A stretch of DNA of 64,000 nt from Hyphomicrobiales bacterium (lineage in GTDB: Bacteria; Pseudomonadota; Alphaproteobacteria; Rhizobiales; Rhizobiaceae): positions 277,734 through 341,733 of the forward strand of contig UBXV01000002.1 of the NCBI GenBank assembly GCA_900469625.1, written 5' to 3'. Below, piece by piece: positions 54,697 through 63,924 of this stretch (position 1 is the first letter of the stretch; each line of letters starts with the position of its first letter). The translations under genes were made by a program, and so were the position numbers. The notes under the pieces are model-generated. The model worked only from the letters and a program-made list of their open reading frames with translations. It ran no database searches and was not told where the DNA came from.

Positions 54697-55686
54697 CTAC
54701 TTGACCGATTCCGGTATCAGTTTGCGCGCCTCGGCCCTTACGTCGACGGCCGGGAACGTATCGGGGTGAAGCAGGTGCGCCGCTTCCTTCAGGACAATTT
54801 CACGCGCGATCGGTCCGTGCGCTTCAACCCAATGGTCGCCGACATAGTGGACCCGGCCATTCTTGACGGCGCTCAGCTGTTGCCAGATCGGGTTGTTCTC
54901 CTGCGGGCGGTCCGGACCATAGTCGTAGACGAAGATAACCTCCGGATCCTTTTCCAGCATCGTTTCGAGGCTCATTTCCAGCCCCCAGTTTTCAGGCACC
55001 GACGGTGTCGGATTCTGGCCGCCGATGTTGTCTCCTCCCAGCGCCACGAGAATGGCGGCCGTCATGTTTTCCGACCGGAAGACCCACGGCGTCTCGCCGC
55101 CCCACATGACGACGAAACGCGGATGCACATCCTTCGGCGCTTTCGCCGCATAGGCTTCTAGGTCTGCCTTGAATTGTTTGTTCAGTTCCTGGCCGCGCTC
55201 CGGTTTGCCGAGGATGGTCGCCAACTGACCGATCGTACGATCGCTGTCGGCATAGAGTTCGAGGTTGTAGGCCAGATACGGCGCGACTTTCTGATATTGT
55301 ACCGCATTGCCTTCGGTGTAGCGGCGGATGGCGACGGTGATGTCAGGCTTTGCCTCGGCGAGAAGCTCCAGGTTCGGGGTCGCACGTTGGCCGATCTGCT
55401 TGACCCCATCCAGATAGCCTCCCAGGAAATCGGGATTGCGCCCCTCGACCATATAGGTTGTCGCGACCGGCTTTATTCCGAGCGCCAGCGCGACGTCGGC
55501 AGCAAAGTACGACACCGAGGCCAGGCGCTTTGCCTCCGTGGGCACGTTGACAACCACTCCGCGGTCATCAATGACATTGAGCGTCGATGGCGACTGCGCG
55601 TGAGCCGGCAGGCTGGCCGTACCCAGCGCGAGGATGGCGGCAAAGGCATGGCCGGTAGCGGTGCGGCTCAGGCGGGCGAAGGGCAT
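54697..55686 (-). CDS. Siderophore/iron ABC transporter substrate-binding protein (FecB/FepB type)
   Basis: A 329-residue periplasmic binding protein. Start ATG 55686 after GGAGA; signal peptide to about residue 31 (GHAFAAILALGTASLPAHAQ). The class III fold is seen in NVIDDRGVVVNVPTEAKRLASVSY, ALGIKPVATTYM and LLAEAKPDITVAIRRY. First gene of the operon; 31 bases before the MATE gene. No TonB-dependent receptor lies in the window. Confidence 0.91.
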   Translation of the reverse strand: MPFARLSRTATGHAFAAILALGTASLPAHAQSPSTLNVIDDRGVVVNVPTEAKRLASVSYFAADVALALGIKPVATTYMVEGRNPDFLGGYLDGVKQIGQRATPNLELLAEAKPDITVAIRRYTEGNAVQYQKVAPYLAYNLELYADSDRTIGQLATILGKPERGQELNKQFKADLEAYAAKAPKDVHPRFVVMWGGETPWVFRSENMTAAILVALGGDNIGGQNPTPSVPENWGLEMSLETMLEKDPEVIFVYDYGPDRPQENNPIWQQLSAVKNGRVHYVGDHWVEAHGPIAREIVLKEAAHLLHPDTFPAVDVRAEARKLIPESVK

Positions 55687-55874
55687 TGTTGTCTCCATCG
55701 TCGGTTGCCGCTCATGCCTTGATCTGCCGGGCATGAGCAATTCTCATTGTCGCGAAGCGCTCTCGGACCAATGGGGCTCCGGGATTGCGGTCCCTGGTCT
55801 TTATAGTGCTTCATTTTCTGGATTGTTGATATTAATAGTCCACTTTAAAGCAATCGAAAGTTTCTCAAGCCCGC

Positions 55875-56765
55875 ATGACAAATTCGCACGCTGAAAGCAT
55901 CAAGAACCCGCCGTTGAACACGCTCGTGGCGTTTTCAACCGCAAGCAGGCATGGAAGCCTGACATTGGCGGCTGCGGAAATGCATCTCACGCCCGGCGCC
56001 ATCAGCAGGCAGGTGAAGCAGTTGGAGGATGCGCTGGGGGTGAGCCTTTTCCACCGGTCGCACAACGCCATCACGCTGACGGATGCCGGGCAACGCTACT
56101 TGACCTATGTGAACGCGGCGCTCGCCATTCTCGAGACAGGCACACGCGGCTTGAACACGCAGCGCTCGCGGATCGTCATCCAGGCTCCGATTACCCTGGC
56201 GAGGCGGTGGCTCATACCGCGCATCGGTTCGTTTCGGCAGGAAAATCCGGCGGCCGACCTCGTTATTCAGTCCCTCGCGCTGGGTGCGGTCGAAAGACCC
56301 GATTTGACGATTACCTACAAACGAAGTGCCGACGCCGCGGAGGTGTCATCGGCGTTCCTGCTGGACAGGACAATGGCTGTGTGTTCGCCAAAGCTGATAA
56401 GTGGCAACCGGAGCCAGCTGGAGGCGAGCGATATCCTCGATTTACCCATCCTGCTGGACACGGCAGATGCATGGTCCTGGAGGTGCTGGTGCAACGCTGC
56501 GGGCCTCGCGTTCGAGCCACGCGGCGGAAGCATGGCCTTCGATACGGACGAGGCATCGATCGACGCGTGCATTTCAGGCCTTGGCGTAGGGCAGGCAAGC
56601 CCGCTCTTCATTGAGCCGGAGCTGCGATCGGGACAACTCATTGCGCTTTCAGCCGCGGTGGTGCCCACCGTTGGCGCATACGAAATCTCCAAGCCGGTCG
56701 AGTTCGGCATGGCGGGGATCTTCCTGGAATGGCTGACGAAATGGAGGAACGTGGAGGCTGAATGA
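55875..56765 (+). CDS. LysR-family regulator (GcvA-like)
   Basis: A 296-residue LysR-type regulator with winged helix at residues 13-72 (LNTLVAFSTASRHGSLTLAA, LTPGAISRQVKQLEDALG) and an effector domain. It diverges from the siderophore-transport operon across 188 bases, whose AT-rich centre (55800-55860) probably holds both promoters, so it is the likely regulator of that operon. Confidence 0.9.
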   Translation: MTNSHAESIKNPPLNTLVAFSTASRHGSLTLAAAEMHLTPGAISRQVKQLEDALGVSLFHRSHNAITLTDAGQRYLTYVNAALAILETGTRGLNTQRSRIVIQAPITLARRWLIPRIGSFRQENPAADLVIQSLALGAVERPDLTITYKRSADAAEVSSAFLLDRTMAVCSPKLISGNRSQLEASDILDLPILLDTADAWSWRCWCNAAGLAFEPRGGSMAFDTDEASIDACISGLGVGQASPLFIEPELRSGQLIALSAAVVPTVGAYEISKPVEFGMAGIFLEWLTKWRNVEAE

Positions 56766-56878
56766 CCGCGACCGCGCAGTGTCCGGTGGCGGCATTAGAC
56801 TGACATGGACCGCCTCGCGTTTTTCAGACGCCCTCGGGTTAAGGTGAAGGCAAGGTCATCGAGAGACATAACCGGCAG

Positions 56879-56900
56879 ATTATGGTTTCTGCCCCATAAT
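56879..56900. promoter_or_regulatory. Inverted repeat upstream of the Liv-type operon
   Basis: ATTATGG (56879-56885) and CCATAAT (56894-56900) are separated by eight bases, in the AT-rich part of the 242-base gap before the binding-protein gene. Possible operator; regulator unknown. Confidence 0.3.
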
Positions 56901-57007
56901 TCATTTTTACATCACCGTTTCGCATGGCAAACTGACAGACATCAAAATCGAATTGCTTTGCGAAGACGGTGCCGCAACGGGAGTGGACGGTGCCACAGGG
57001 AGGAAAC

Positions 57008-58180
57008 ATGAAACGGACTGTACTGGCCGCGCTCGCGGCGCTGGCAATGAGTGGCGCTGCCTATGCCGACACGATCAAGATCGGTGTCGTCGGGCCTTTT
57101 TCGGGGCCCTTCGCGCTGCAGGGCAAGAATTTCAAGGCCGGCATCGACGCCTATATGGCGGTGAACGGCAGCAAGGTCGGCGACGACGATATCGAGATCA
57201 TCTACCGCGACGTGCCGCAGGCCGATCCGGCGCAGTCCAAGGCGCTGGCGCAGGAGCTGGTGGTGAAGGAAGGCGTGCAGTATCTGGCCGGCTTCTACTT
57301 CACGCCGGACGCCATGGCCGTCACGCCATTGCTGGAGCAGGCCAATGTGCCTCTGGTCATCATGAACGCGGCGACGTCGGCGATCGTGACCAAGAGCCCG
57401 CTGGTGGTGCGCACCTCGTTCACCACCTGGCAGACCTCGACGCCGATCGCCAAGGTGGCGAAGGACGCCGGTGTGTCCAAGGTTATCTCCGTCGTCAGCG
57501 ACTACGGTCCGGGTGTCGACGCCGAAAACGCCTTCAAGGCGGGTTTTGAGGCGGTTGGCGGCCAGGTCGTCGAGGCCATCCGCATGCCGCTCGCCACCAA
57601 TGATTTCTCGCCGATCATGCAGCGCATCAAGGATTCGGGCGCCGAAGGCGTCTTTGCCTTCCTGCCGTCAGGTCCGACCACGCTCGGCTTCGTCAAGGCC
57701 TATAACGAAAACGGCCTGAAGAGCGGCGGCATCAAGTTCTTCGCGCCGGGCGACCTGACGCAGGAATCCGACCTGCCCGCCCTCGGCGAAGCGGCCCTCG
57801 GGATCCAGACGACCTTCCACTACGCCGTTTCGCACGATTCGCCAGAAAACAAGGCTTTCGTCGAGGCTGCGTCGAAGGCGATCGGCAATCCGGCCGAACT
57901 CTCCTTCCCCTCGGTCGGCGCCTATGACGGCATGCATGTCATCTACAAGATGATCGAGGCGACCGGCGGAGAGCAGGACGCGCAAAAGGCCGTCGACGCC
58001 GTCAAGGGTCTCGCCTGGACGAGCCCGCGGGGGCCTGTCGCCATCGACCCGGAATCGCGCCACATCACGCAGAACATCTATCTTCGGGAAGTGACCAAGG
58101 CGGATGACGGCACCTACTACAACAAGGAGGTTCAGACTTTCGAGAAGCAGGGCGACCCCGGTCTCGCAGCGCTGAAGTAG
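57008..58180 (+). CDS. Branched-chain-amino-acid-type ABC transporter binding protein
   Basis: A 390-residue class I binding protein of the LivJ type. Start ATG 57008 follows AGGGAGGAAAC; signal peptide to about residue 20 (LAALAMSGAAYA). Diagnostic: IKIGVVGPFSGPFALQGKNF, then YLAGFYFTPDAMAVTPLLEQ and VSDYGPGVDAENAFKAGF. The family binds amino acids, amides or aromatic acids, so the ligand is uncertain; proximity to aromatic catabolism genes is suggestive only. First of five transporter genes. Confidence 0.92.
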   Translation: MKRTVLAALAALAMSGAAYADTIKIGVVGPFSGPFALQGKNFKAGIDAYMAVNGSKVGDDDIEIIYRDVPQADPAQSKALAQELVVKEGVQYLAGFYFTPDAMAVTPLLEQANVPLVIMNAATSAIVTKSPLVVRTSFTTWQTSTPIAKVAKDAGVSKVISVVSDYGPGVDAENAFKAGFEAVGGQVVEAIRMPLATNDFSPIMQRIKDSGAEGVFAFLPSGPTTLGFVKAYNENGLKSGGIKFFAPGDLTQESDLPALGEAALGIQTTFHYAVSHDSPENKAFVEAASKAIGNPAELSFPSVGAYDGMHVIYKMIEATGGEQDAQKAVDAVKGLAWTSPRGPVAIDPESRHITQNIYLREVTKADDGTYYNKEVQTFEKQGDPGLAALK

Positions 58181-58497
58181 AGGCTACTGCAAACGCGGGC
58201 GGCTGTGCGGCCGCCCGCGTTGCAGCCAACGGACCGGCGACACCGTCGCTCGCGTGACGCGGATGCCCATGGCATTTCTCCGAATGGCTGCAAGCGGTTT
58301 GCGCAGGCACCGGGTAGGGTGCGGATCCCCGAGTGGTGCGCGGCGTGTCGTAGCCGGACGTGCTCGACAAAAAGCGTCGGATCGCTTCCGGCTTTGGCTG
58401 AAGCGGGGCGATCTATTCTATCCGTGGTGTGTCGGAGAGGGGCGATTTCGCCCGCCCGTCACTTCGCGAGTGATAACGAAAGGCATCGGATAATCCC
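58181..58497 (+). other. 317-base intercistronic region
   Basis: Apart from the hairpin at 58187-58225 no gene, repeat or clear promoter was found. A purine-rich ribosome site is not obvious before the permease ATG at 58498. Confidence 0.5.
58187..58225 (+). other. Stable hairpin between binding-protein and permease genes
   Basis: Arms ACGCGGGCGGC (58193-58203) and GCCGCCCGCGT (58210-58220) extend by CTGC/GCAG with one bulge. It follows the binding-protein stop by six bases and has no T-run. Such hairpins commonly stabilise the binding-protein message or attenuate read-through, giving an excess of binding protein over permease. Confidence 0.6.
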
Positions 58498-59364
58498 ATG
58501 CAGACAGTCCTCAGCATCGCGATCGATGCCCTTGCCTACGGCATGGTGCTCTTCGTCATTTCCATCGGGCTTTCCGTGACCATGGGATTGATGCGCGTCG
58601 TCAATCTCGCTCATGGCGCCTTTGCCATGATCGGCGGCTATATCGCCTCCTATGCGGCGCGCGATCTGGGGCTCGCCTATGGTTTCGCCATCCTGCTGGC
58701 CGTTTTCGGCACGATCCTGATCGCCATTCCGATCGAGCGCCTGCTTTATCGCCGGATCTATGGCGCGCCGGAGCTCACCCAGGTGCTGATGACGATCGGC
58801 ATCACCTTCTGCATCATCGGTATCGCCAATTATGTGTTCGGCCCGACGCTGAAAACCGTGCCACTGCCGGCACAACTGCAGGGTTCCGTTGACCTGGGCT
58901 TCCGCGCCATTGCCACCCACCGGTTGTTTGCGATCCTGTGCGGCCTCGCCGTGGCGCTTGCCCTCTGGTACGCGATCGAAAGGACGGCCTTCGGCGTCAA
59001 GCTGCGCGCTTCCGTCGATAATGCCGCGATGGCGGCCGCCCTCGGCGTGCGCACGCAGATCGTTTATGCCGTGAGCTTTGCCGTCGCGGTTGGCCTTGCT
59101 GCCTTTGGCGGGGTTGTCGGCGCCGAGCTTCTGCCGGTCGAGCCCTATTATGCGCTGCGCTACATGGTGACATTCCTGGTCGTCGTATCCGTCGGCGGTG
59201 CCGGCTCGATCCCCGGCGCGCTTGCCGCCTGTCTGCTGCTTGGCGGCATCGATACGACCGGCCGCTACCTGATGCCGGAATTCGGCGAATTCTTCTTCTA
59301 TCTGGCCGTCATCGCCATCATCTGCGTGTTCCCGCGCGGACTTGCCGGGAGGACCAAGGGATGA
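58498..59364 (+). CDS. LivH-type ABC permease
   Basis: A 288-residue permease with about eight spans. Typical LivH features: GLSVTMGLMRVVNLAHGAF near residue 30 and VGGAGSIPGALAACLLLGG near the C-terminus. Overlaps the LivM-type gene by four bases (ATGA). Confidence 0.92.
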   Translation: MQTVLSIAIDALAYGMVLFVISIGLSVTMGLMRVVNLAHGAFAMIGGYIASYAARDLGLAYGFAILLAVFGTILIAIPIERLLYRRIYGAPELTQVLMTIGITFCIIGIANYVFGPTLKTVPLPAQLQGSVDLGFRAIATHRLFAILCGLAVALALWYAIERTAFGVKLRASVDNAAMAAALGVRTQIVYAVSFAVAVGLAAFGGVVGAELLPVEPYYALRYMVTFLVVVSVGGAGSIPGALAACLLLGGIDTTGRYLMPEFGEFFFYLAVIAIICVFPRGLAGRTKG

Positions 59365-60365
59365 GCATGACCACCACCAACGAGATGATCGGACAGACAC
59401 CGGTCAGGCGCCGCTTCGGTGCCAGCGACCTGATCGGCCTTGGCGTCATCGTGGCGCTCGCCATCGTCGGCTATTTCCTGTTTCCCAACAATCTGGCGCT
59501 GCTCACGCGCATTATCGCGATCGCACTTCTGGTGCTGTCGCTCGATCTCGTCACCGGCTATTGCGGGGTGGCGACACTGGGGCACGCCGCGCTGTTCGGC
59601 GCCGGCGCCTATGCCGCGGGGATCGTCTCGGCACATTACGGCATCAACGACCCGATCGCCATGCTTGCCTTCGGCATCGCCGCCGGTGCCGTTGCCGGCC
59701 TTCTCTGCGGCGCCGTCATCCTGCGGGCCCATGGCCTGCCGCAACTGGTTCTGTCGATCGCGCTCATCCACCTCTTCCACGAGTTCGCCAACAAGGCGTC
59801 GTCCTGGACCGGCGGCAGCGACGGCCTGTCCGGCATTGCCCCGAGCGCTTTGCTTGGTCTTTATGAATTCGACCTGTGGGGCCGCACTGCCTACGTCTTC
59901 GGCGTCGTGCTGCTCGTGCTTGTCTTCGCCATTCTGCGGCTGATCGTGCGTTCGCCGTTCGGCATGCTCTGCCGGGCGATCAAGGAAGATCCGGTCCGGA
60001 TCCGCTCGATGGGAGCATCGCCCAAGGCGGCGCTGATGAAGATGTACGTCATTTCAGGCGCGGTCGCTGGCGTCGGCGGAGCGCTGAACGCGATCTCGAC
60101 CCAGGTGGTCGGCCTCGACAGCCTGTCCTTCACCATGTCGGCCGAAAGCCTTGTCATGCTGGTACTCGGCGGCACCGGTTCGCTCTTCGGCGCGCTGACC
60201 GGAACCATCGTGTTCATGTTTTTCGAGGACGTGGTTTCTGCCGCCAATCCGTTTCACTGGCTGACCATGGTCGGCGCGCTCTTGATCGCTGTCGTCCTCT
60301 TCGCGCCGAAGGGGCTTTACGGAACGGCTGCGGACTTCCTGTCTCGCCGGCGAGAGGCAAAATGA
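59361..60365 (+). CDS. LivM-type ABC permease
   Basis: A 334-residue permease. LivM features: DLVTGYCGVATLGHAALFGAGAYA (in parts), AIKEDPVRIRSMGASPKAALMKMYVIS as the cytoplasmic loop, and LGGTGSLFGALTG near the end. Overlaps the ATPase gene by four bases. Confidence 0.92.
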   Translation: MSMTTTNEMIGQTPVRRRFGASDLIGLGVIVALAIVGYFLFPNNLALLTRIIAIALLVLSLDLVTGYCGVATLGHAALFGAGAYAAGIVSAHYGINDPIAMLAFGIAAGAVAGLLCGAVILRAHGLPQLVLSIALIHLFHEFANKASSWTGGSDGLSGIAPSALLGLYEFDLWGRTAYVFGVVLLVLVFAILRLIVRSPFGMLCRAIKEDPVRIRSMGASPKAALMKMYVISGAVAGVGGALNAISTQVVGLDSLSFTMSAESLVMLVLGGTGSLFGALTGTIVFMFFEDVVSAANPFHWLTMVGALLIAVVLFAPKGLYGTAADFLSRRREAK

Positions 60366-61129
60366 TGCAGCCGATCTTCGAAGTCCGGAACTTGAAGCGC
60401 GCCTTTGGCGGGCTTGCCGTCACCAACGATGTCAGCCTGAGCATGGCGCCCGGCGATCGCGTCGCACTGATCGGTCCGAACGGTGCCGGCAAGACGACCT
60501 TCGTCAACCTGGTGACCGGCAACCTCACGCCCGGTTCCGGCGAGGTGCGCCTCGGCGGCGAGACCGTCACCGGCATCGACGCGATCGGCCGGGTGCGGCG
60601 AGGGCTCGTCCGCTCATTCCAGGTGACGCGGCTGTTTCTCGAGATGACGCCGGCCGAGCACGTTGCGCTTGCCGTGCTCCAGCGCGACGGTCGCTCCGGT
60701 CGCCTGTTCGGCAACTTCCTTGCCATGCCCGACGTGATGGACGAGGTCGGCCAACTGCTGGGCAAGCTCGGGCTTCGTGAGTTGATGCACAGAAAGGTCA
60801 GCGAGATCGCCTATGGCCAACAGCGCCTGCTGGAAATCGCCGTGGCTCTGGCCTTGAAGCCCAAGGTGTTGCTGCTCGACGAACCCGCGGCCGGCGTGCC
60901 GCAGAGCGACACCGGGCGCATCGAGCAGGCGCTTGCGGACCTGCCGGCCGATCTCGCCGTGCTGATGATCGAGCACGACATGGATCTGGTCTTCCGTTTT
61001 GCCAAGCGCGTTGTCGTTCTGGCTGCCGGGGCCATCATCTTCGACGGTTCGCCGTCCGACGTTACCCGGGATCCACGGGTGCGCGAAGCCTATCTGGGGA
61101 GCTATGCCAATGCCAGCCACGCCGCTTGA
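60362..61129 (+). CDS. LivG-type ABC ATPase
   Basis: A 255-residue ATPase: Walker A GPNGAGKTT at about residues 39-47, Walker B VLLLDEPAAGVPQ, H-loop IEHDMD. The signature region reads VSEIAYGQQRLLEIA, the normal LivG variant (usually LSYGQQR) lacking the strict LSGGQ. Start ATG 60362 or 60365. Overlaps the LivF-type gene. Confidence 0.93.
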   Translation: MMQPIFEVRNLKRAFGGLAVTNDVSLSMAPGDRVALIGPNGAGKTTFVNLVTGNLTPGSGEVRLGGETVTGIDAIGRVRRGLVRSFQVTRLFLEMTPAEHVALAVLQRDGRSGRLFGNFLAMPDVMDEVGQLLGKLGLRELMHRKVSEIAYGQQRLLEIAVALALKPKVLLLDEPAAGVPQSDTGRIEQALADLPADLAVLMIEHDMDLVFRFAKRVVVLAAGAIIFDGSPSDVTRDPRVREAYLGSYANASHAA

Positions 61130-61826
61130 GGTGCAGAACCTGTCGGCCGGTTACGGCCCGACACGGGTGCTCGAAGACATCTCGTTCTCGGTTCCGGCCG
61201 GCGCGCGCCTTGCCGTTCTCGGCCGCAACGGCATGGGCAAGACCACGCTTTTGGCGACGCTTGCCGGCCAGACGAAACGCTATGGCGGTCAAATCCACAT
61301 GGGCGATACGGATGTCACCGCCTTGCCGAGCGCCTCGCGCGCCCGCAAGGGCCTCGGCTTCGTGCCGCAGGCGCGTTGTGTGTTTCCGACGCTGACCGTC
61401 GAGGAAAACCTGTTCGTCGGTCTGAAAGACCGGCCGAAGGCGGCTCTGCAGGAGGCCTACGACATGTTTCCCCGGCTCTTCGAGCGCCGGCGCAACCTCG
61501 GCAGCCAGCTGTCCGGCGGCGAGCAGCAGATGCTGTCGACGGCGCGCTCGATCCTCGGGCGCCCCTCGGTTCTGCTTCTCGACGAGCCGCTCGAAGGATT
61601 GGCGCCAGTCATTTGCGAGGAACTGATGAAGGCCTTTGCCGAGCTTGCGCGAACCGGCGACATGACGATCGTTCTGGTCGAGCAGCGCATCCAGAGTGCG
61701 CTGGACTTTGCCGATCAGGTCATTGTTCTCGAGCGTGGCCGGATCGCCTGGAGCGGTACGCCGCAAGCGCTTTCGGACGACCACGATGCCATCGAGCGCC
61801 TGCTGGGCGTCGGCGGTCTTCATTAA
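61110..61826 (+). CDS. LivF-type ABC ATPase
   Basis: A 238-residue ATPase: Walker A GRNGMGKTT, Q loop GFVPQARCVFPTLTVEENL, signature LSGGEQQMLSTARSI, Walker B VLLLDEPLEGLAP. ATG 61110 has GGGGAG eight bases upstream; ATG 61104 is possible. Last gene of the transporter operon, convergent with the GntR-type gene. Confidence 0.93.
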   Translation: MPATPLEVQNLSAGYGPTRVLEDISFSVPAGARLAVLGRNGMGKTTLLATLAGQTKRYGGQIHMGDTDVTALPSASRARKGLGFVPQARCVFPTLTVEENLFVGLKDRPKAALQEAYDMFPRLFERRRNLGSQLSGGEQQMLSTARSILGRPSVLLLDEPLEGLAPVICEELMKAFAELARTGDMTIVLVEQRIQSALDFADQVIVLERGRIAWSGTPQALSDDHDAIERLLGVGGLH

Positions 61827-61914
61827 GCGTGACGGCGCTCGCCGGCACAATCTTGTGAACCGGGAGCGCGCAGTGTGCAGTTGGATTAAAGGTGGGCGGA
61901 CGCGGTGAGCCCGG

Positions 61915-62604
61915 CTAGACGGATGCGCGCACCCGTTCCCATGCATTCGTCAAGTGGCGGCAGAGCACCTCGGACAGTCTGGCCTTGTCACGTGCTTCGA
62001 GCGCGATGATCATCTCGTCATGTTCGGCGACGGATGCCGACCATTTTTCCGGCCCCTCGTGGCCGATGAAGCGAATGCGCTTCAGCCGCGTTTGCAGCAT
62101 GCTGTGCATATCCGCGAGTGGCGCGTTTTCCGCAAGCAGCACGATGGCTGAATGGATCTGCTGGTTCAGCTTGTAGTATTGCAGGCGCTCGCCGGCCTTG
62201 TAGCGGCGTACCATTTCGTCATGCAGCGCCCGCACCTCGGCGATGCCCGCATCAGTGGCGGTGTCGCAGGCCAGTTTGCCGGCAAGCTCTTCGAGCGTGC
62301 GCAACACCGTCAGCATATCGTGCACGTCCTTGGCGCTGAAGCGCTTCACGACAGCGCCACGGCTCGGAACCAGTTCCACCAGGCCTTCGCTCGCCAGATA
62401 CTTGATCGCTTCGCGCAAGGGGGTCCGCGAGACGCCGAGTTGCTCGCCGAGCTGGCCTTCATGCAGGCGCGTGCCGGGCGACAGATCACCTTCGATGATC
62501 ATGTCGCGCAGGTGGCTGACGAGGGTGTCGTGCAAGGCCGTCCGCCTGATCGGGCCGGGGCCGCCGTCAGCGCGTCTCTCCAATGGTGTGATTTCGTTCA
62601 TCAT
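61915..62604 (-). CDS. GntR-family (FadR/FCD subfamily) regulator
   Basis: A 229-residue regulator: winged helix at residues 22-90 (LVSHLRDMIIEGDLSPGTRL, LGVSRTPLREAIKYLASEGL) and an all-helical FCD ligand domain with the usual metal-binding His (NQQIHSAIV, EHDEMI, CRHLTNAWE). Divergent from the PdxA-family gene across a long inverted repeat, so it likely represses that catabolic operon. Starts 62604 or 62601. Confidence 0.92.
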   Translation of the reverse strand: MMNEITPLERRADGGPGPIRRTALHDTLVSHLRDMIIEGDLSPGTRLHEGQLGEQLGVSRTPLREAIKYLASEGLVELVPSRGAVVKRFSAKDVHDMLTVLRTLEELAGKLACDTATDAGIAEVRALHDEMVRRYKAGERLQYYKLNQQIHSAIVLLAENAPLADMHSMLQTRLKRIRFIGHEGPEKWSASVAEHDEMIIALEARDKARLSEVLCRHLTNAWERVRASV

Positions 62605-62714
62605 TTCGCTTCTGCGCTTGGCGGCCGCGCGTCGGCCGTCCGTTCCCCTTGCGTGCCGATTGAATCAGCACTGCCTGATTGAAGCATGGCGGCAGGGCTC
62701 GTCATCGTCAACAG

Positions 62715-62757
62715 AAAATGCTGCATACAGAATACAAAAGACTTGATGCAGAATTTT
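62715..62757. promoter_or_regulatory. Probable GntR-family operator (12-bp inverted repeat)
   Basis: AAAATGCTGCAT (62715-62726) and ATGCAGAATTTT (62746-62757) match at 11 of 12 positions as inverted repeats with a 19-base spacer, which itself holds ATACAGAATACA. Located midway between divergent gntR-type and pdxA-type genes. Confidence 0.55.
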
Positions 62758-62806
62758 GAATAACGTATGACAGCGGCCGAGAAGCATGAAGTGGAGGACA
62801 TCTCAC

Positions 62807-63850
62807 ATGACGACCAACGGTGCTGCCGCTAACGGCGCGCGTCCTGTCATCGCGCTTGCCATGGGCGATCCTGCCGGTATCAGTCCGGAACTCACCGCGC
62901 GGTTGCTCGCGCTCTCCGATATCCGCGAAGCTGCCCACATCATCACGATCGGCGATCGCCGAATTCTGGATGAGGGTGCAAGGATTGCCGGCGTGACGCT
63001 CGATCTGCAGGCGTCCACTCTGGAGGACCTCGACAAGGCGGGTGTGGATCGCCACGTTTTCGTCGATCTCGGTCACCTTGATCCGGCCGATGTCGATCGC
63101 GGCGAGGCAACGCTTGCTGGCGGCACGTTCGCCACGCGCAACTTCCGCACCGCTCTGGAGCTGGCGCATGCCGGCAAGGCCGAGGCCGTGTGCTTTACGC
63201 CCTTCAACAAGAAGGCAATGCGCTTTGCCTATCCGGGCTACGACGACGAGATCCGTTTCGTGTCGGACGTGCTTGGGTTCACAGGCAAGATCCGGGAATT
63301 CAACGTTCTCGAGAAGGTCTGGAACGCCCGCGTCACCTCCCACATTCCGATCAAGGAAGTCGCTGACAGCCTCTCGATCGATGGCATCATCGCCGAGCTC
63401 GAACTGACGCAGGCCTGCCTCAAGGAGGCTGGTTATGGCGAGGCGAAGATCGCGGTTGCCGGTCTCAACCCGCATGCCGGCGACGGCGGCAGCTTCGGCA
63501 TGGAAGAGATCGACATCATCGAGCCGGCGGTCGAGAAGGCCAAGGCGCTCGGCTTCAACGTCGATGGCCCGTTCCCCGCTGACACGGTCTTCGGCCGGGC
63601 TTTGAAGGAAGGCTACAATGCCGTCCTGACCATGTACCACGATCAGGGTCAGATCGCCATGAAGCTCATCGGCTTCGACAAGGGTGTGACGATGATGGGT
63701 GGCCTGCCTTTCCCGCTTTGCACCCCTGCGCACGGCACGGCCTACGACATTGCCGGCAAGGGCATTGCCGATGTCAACGCGACCCGCGAGGCGCTGCTCC
63801 TTGCCGTGCGCATGGCGAAGAAGAAGGCGGCGCTCTCGGCTGCTGCCTGA
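62807..63850 (+). CDS. PdxA-family 4-phospho-hydroxyacid dehydrogenase (PdxA2-like)
   Basis: A 347-residue metal-dependent dehydrogenase of the PdxA family. Start ATG 62807, nine bases after GGAGG; an upstream ATG at 62786 is less likely. MGDPAGISPEL at residues 20-30 is the family signature; metal-binding His are in VTSHIPIKEV, TMYHDQGQIAMK and LNPHAGDGGSFG, the last with the phosphate-loop type sequence. Linkage to a GntR regulator and an exported protein rather than to pyridoxine genes points to the catabolic PdxA2 branch (D-threonate/erythronate-type substrates or other diol acids), not vitamin B6 synthesis. Confidence 0.88.
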   Translation: MTTNGAAANGARPVIALAMGDPAGISPELTARLLALSDIREAAHIITIGDRRILDEGARIAGVTLDLQASTLEDLDKAGVDRHVFVDLGHLDPADVDRGEATLAGGTFATRNFRTALELAHAGKAEAVCFTPFNKKAMRFAYPGYDDEIRFVSDVLGFTGKIREFNVLEKVWNARVTSHIPIKEVADSLSIDGIIAELELTQACLKEAGYGEAKIAVAGLNPHAGDGGSFGMEEIDIIEPAVEKAKALGFNVDGPFPADTVFGRALKEGYNAVLTMYHDQGQIAMKLIGFDKGVTMMGGLPFPLCTPAHGTAYDIAGKGIADVNATREALLLAVRMAKKKAALSAAA

Positions 63851-63924
63851 ATTCCCACGCTTTCAAGCACTACCGGCGCAGGAGGAGGTCTTGCGCCGCA
63901 TTTCACCCAACGGGAGGACTAGAT

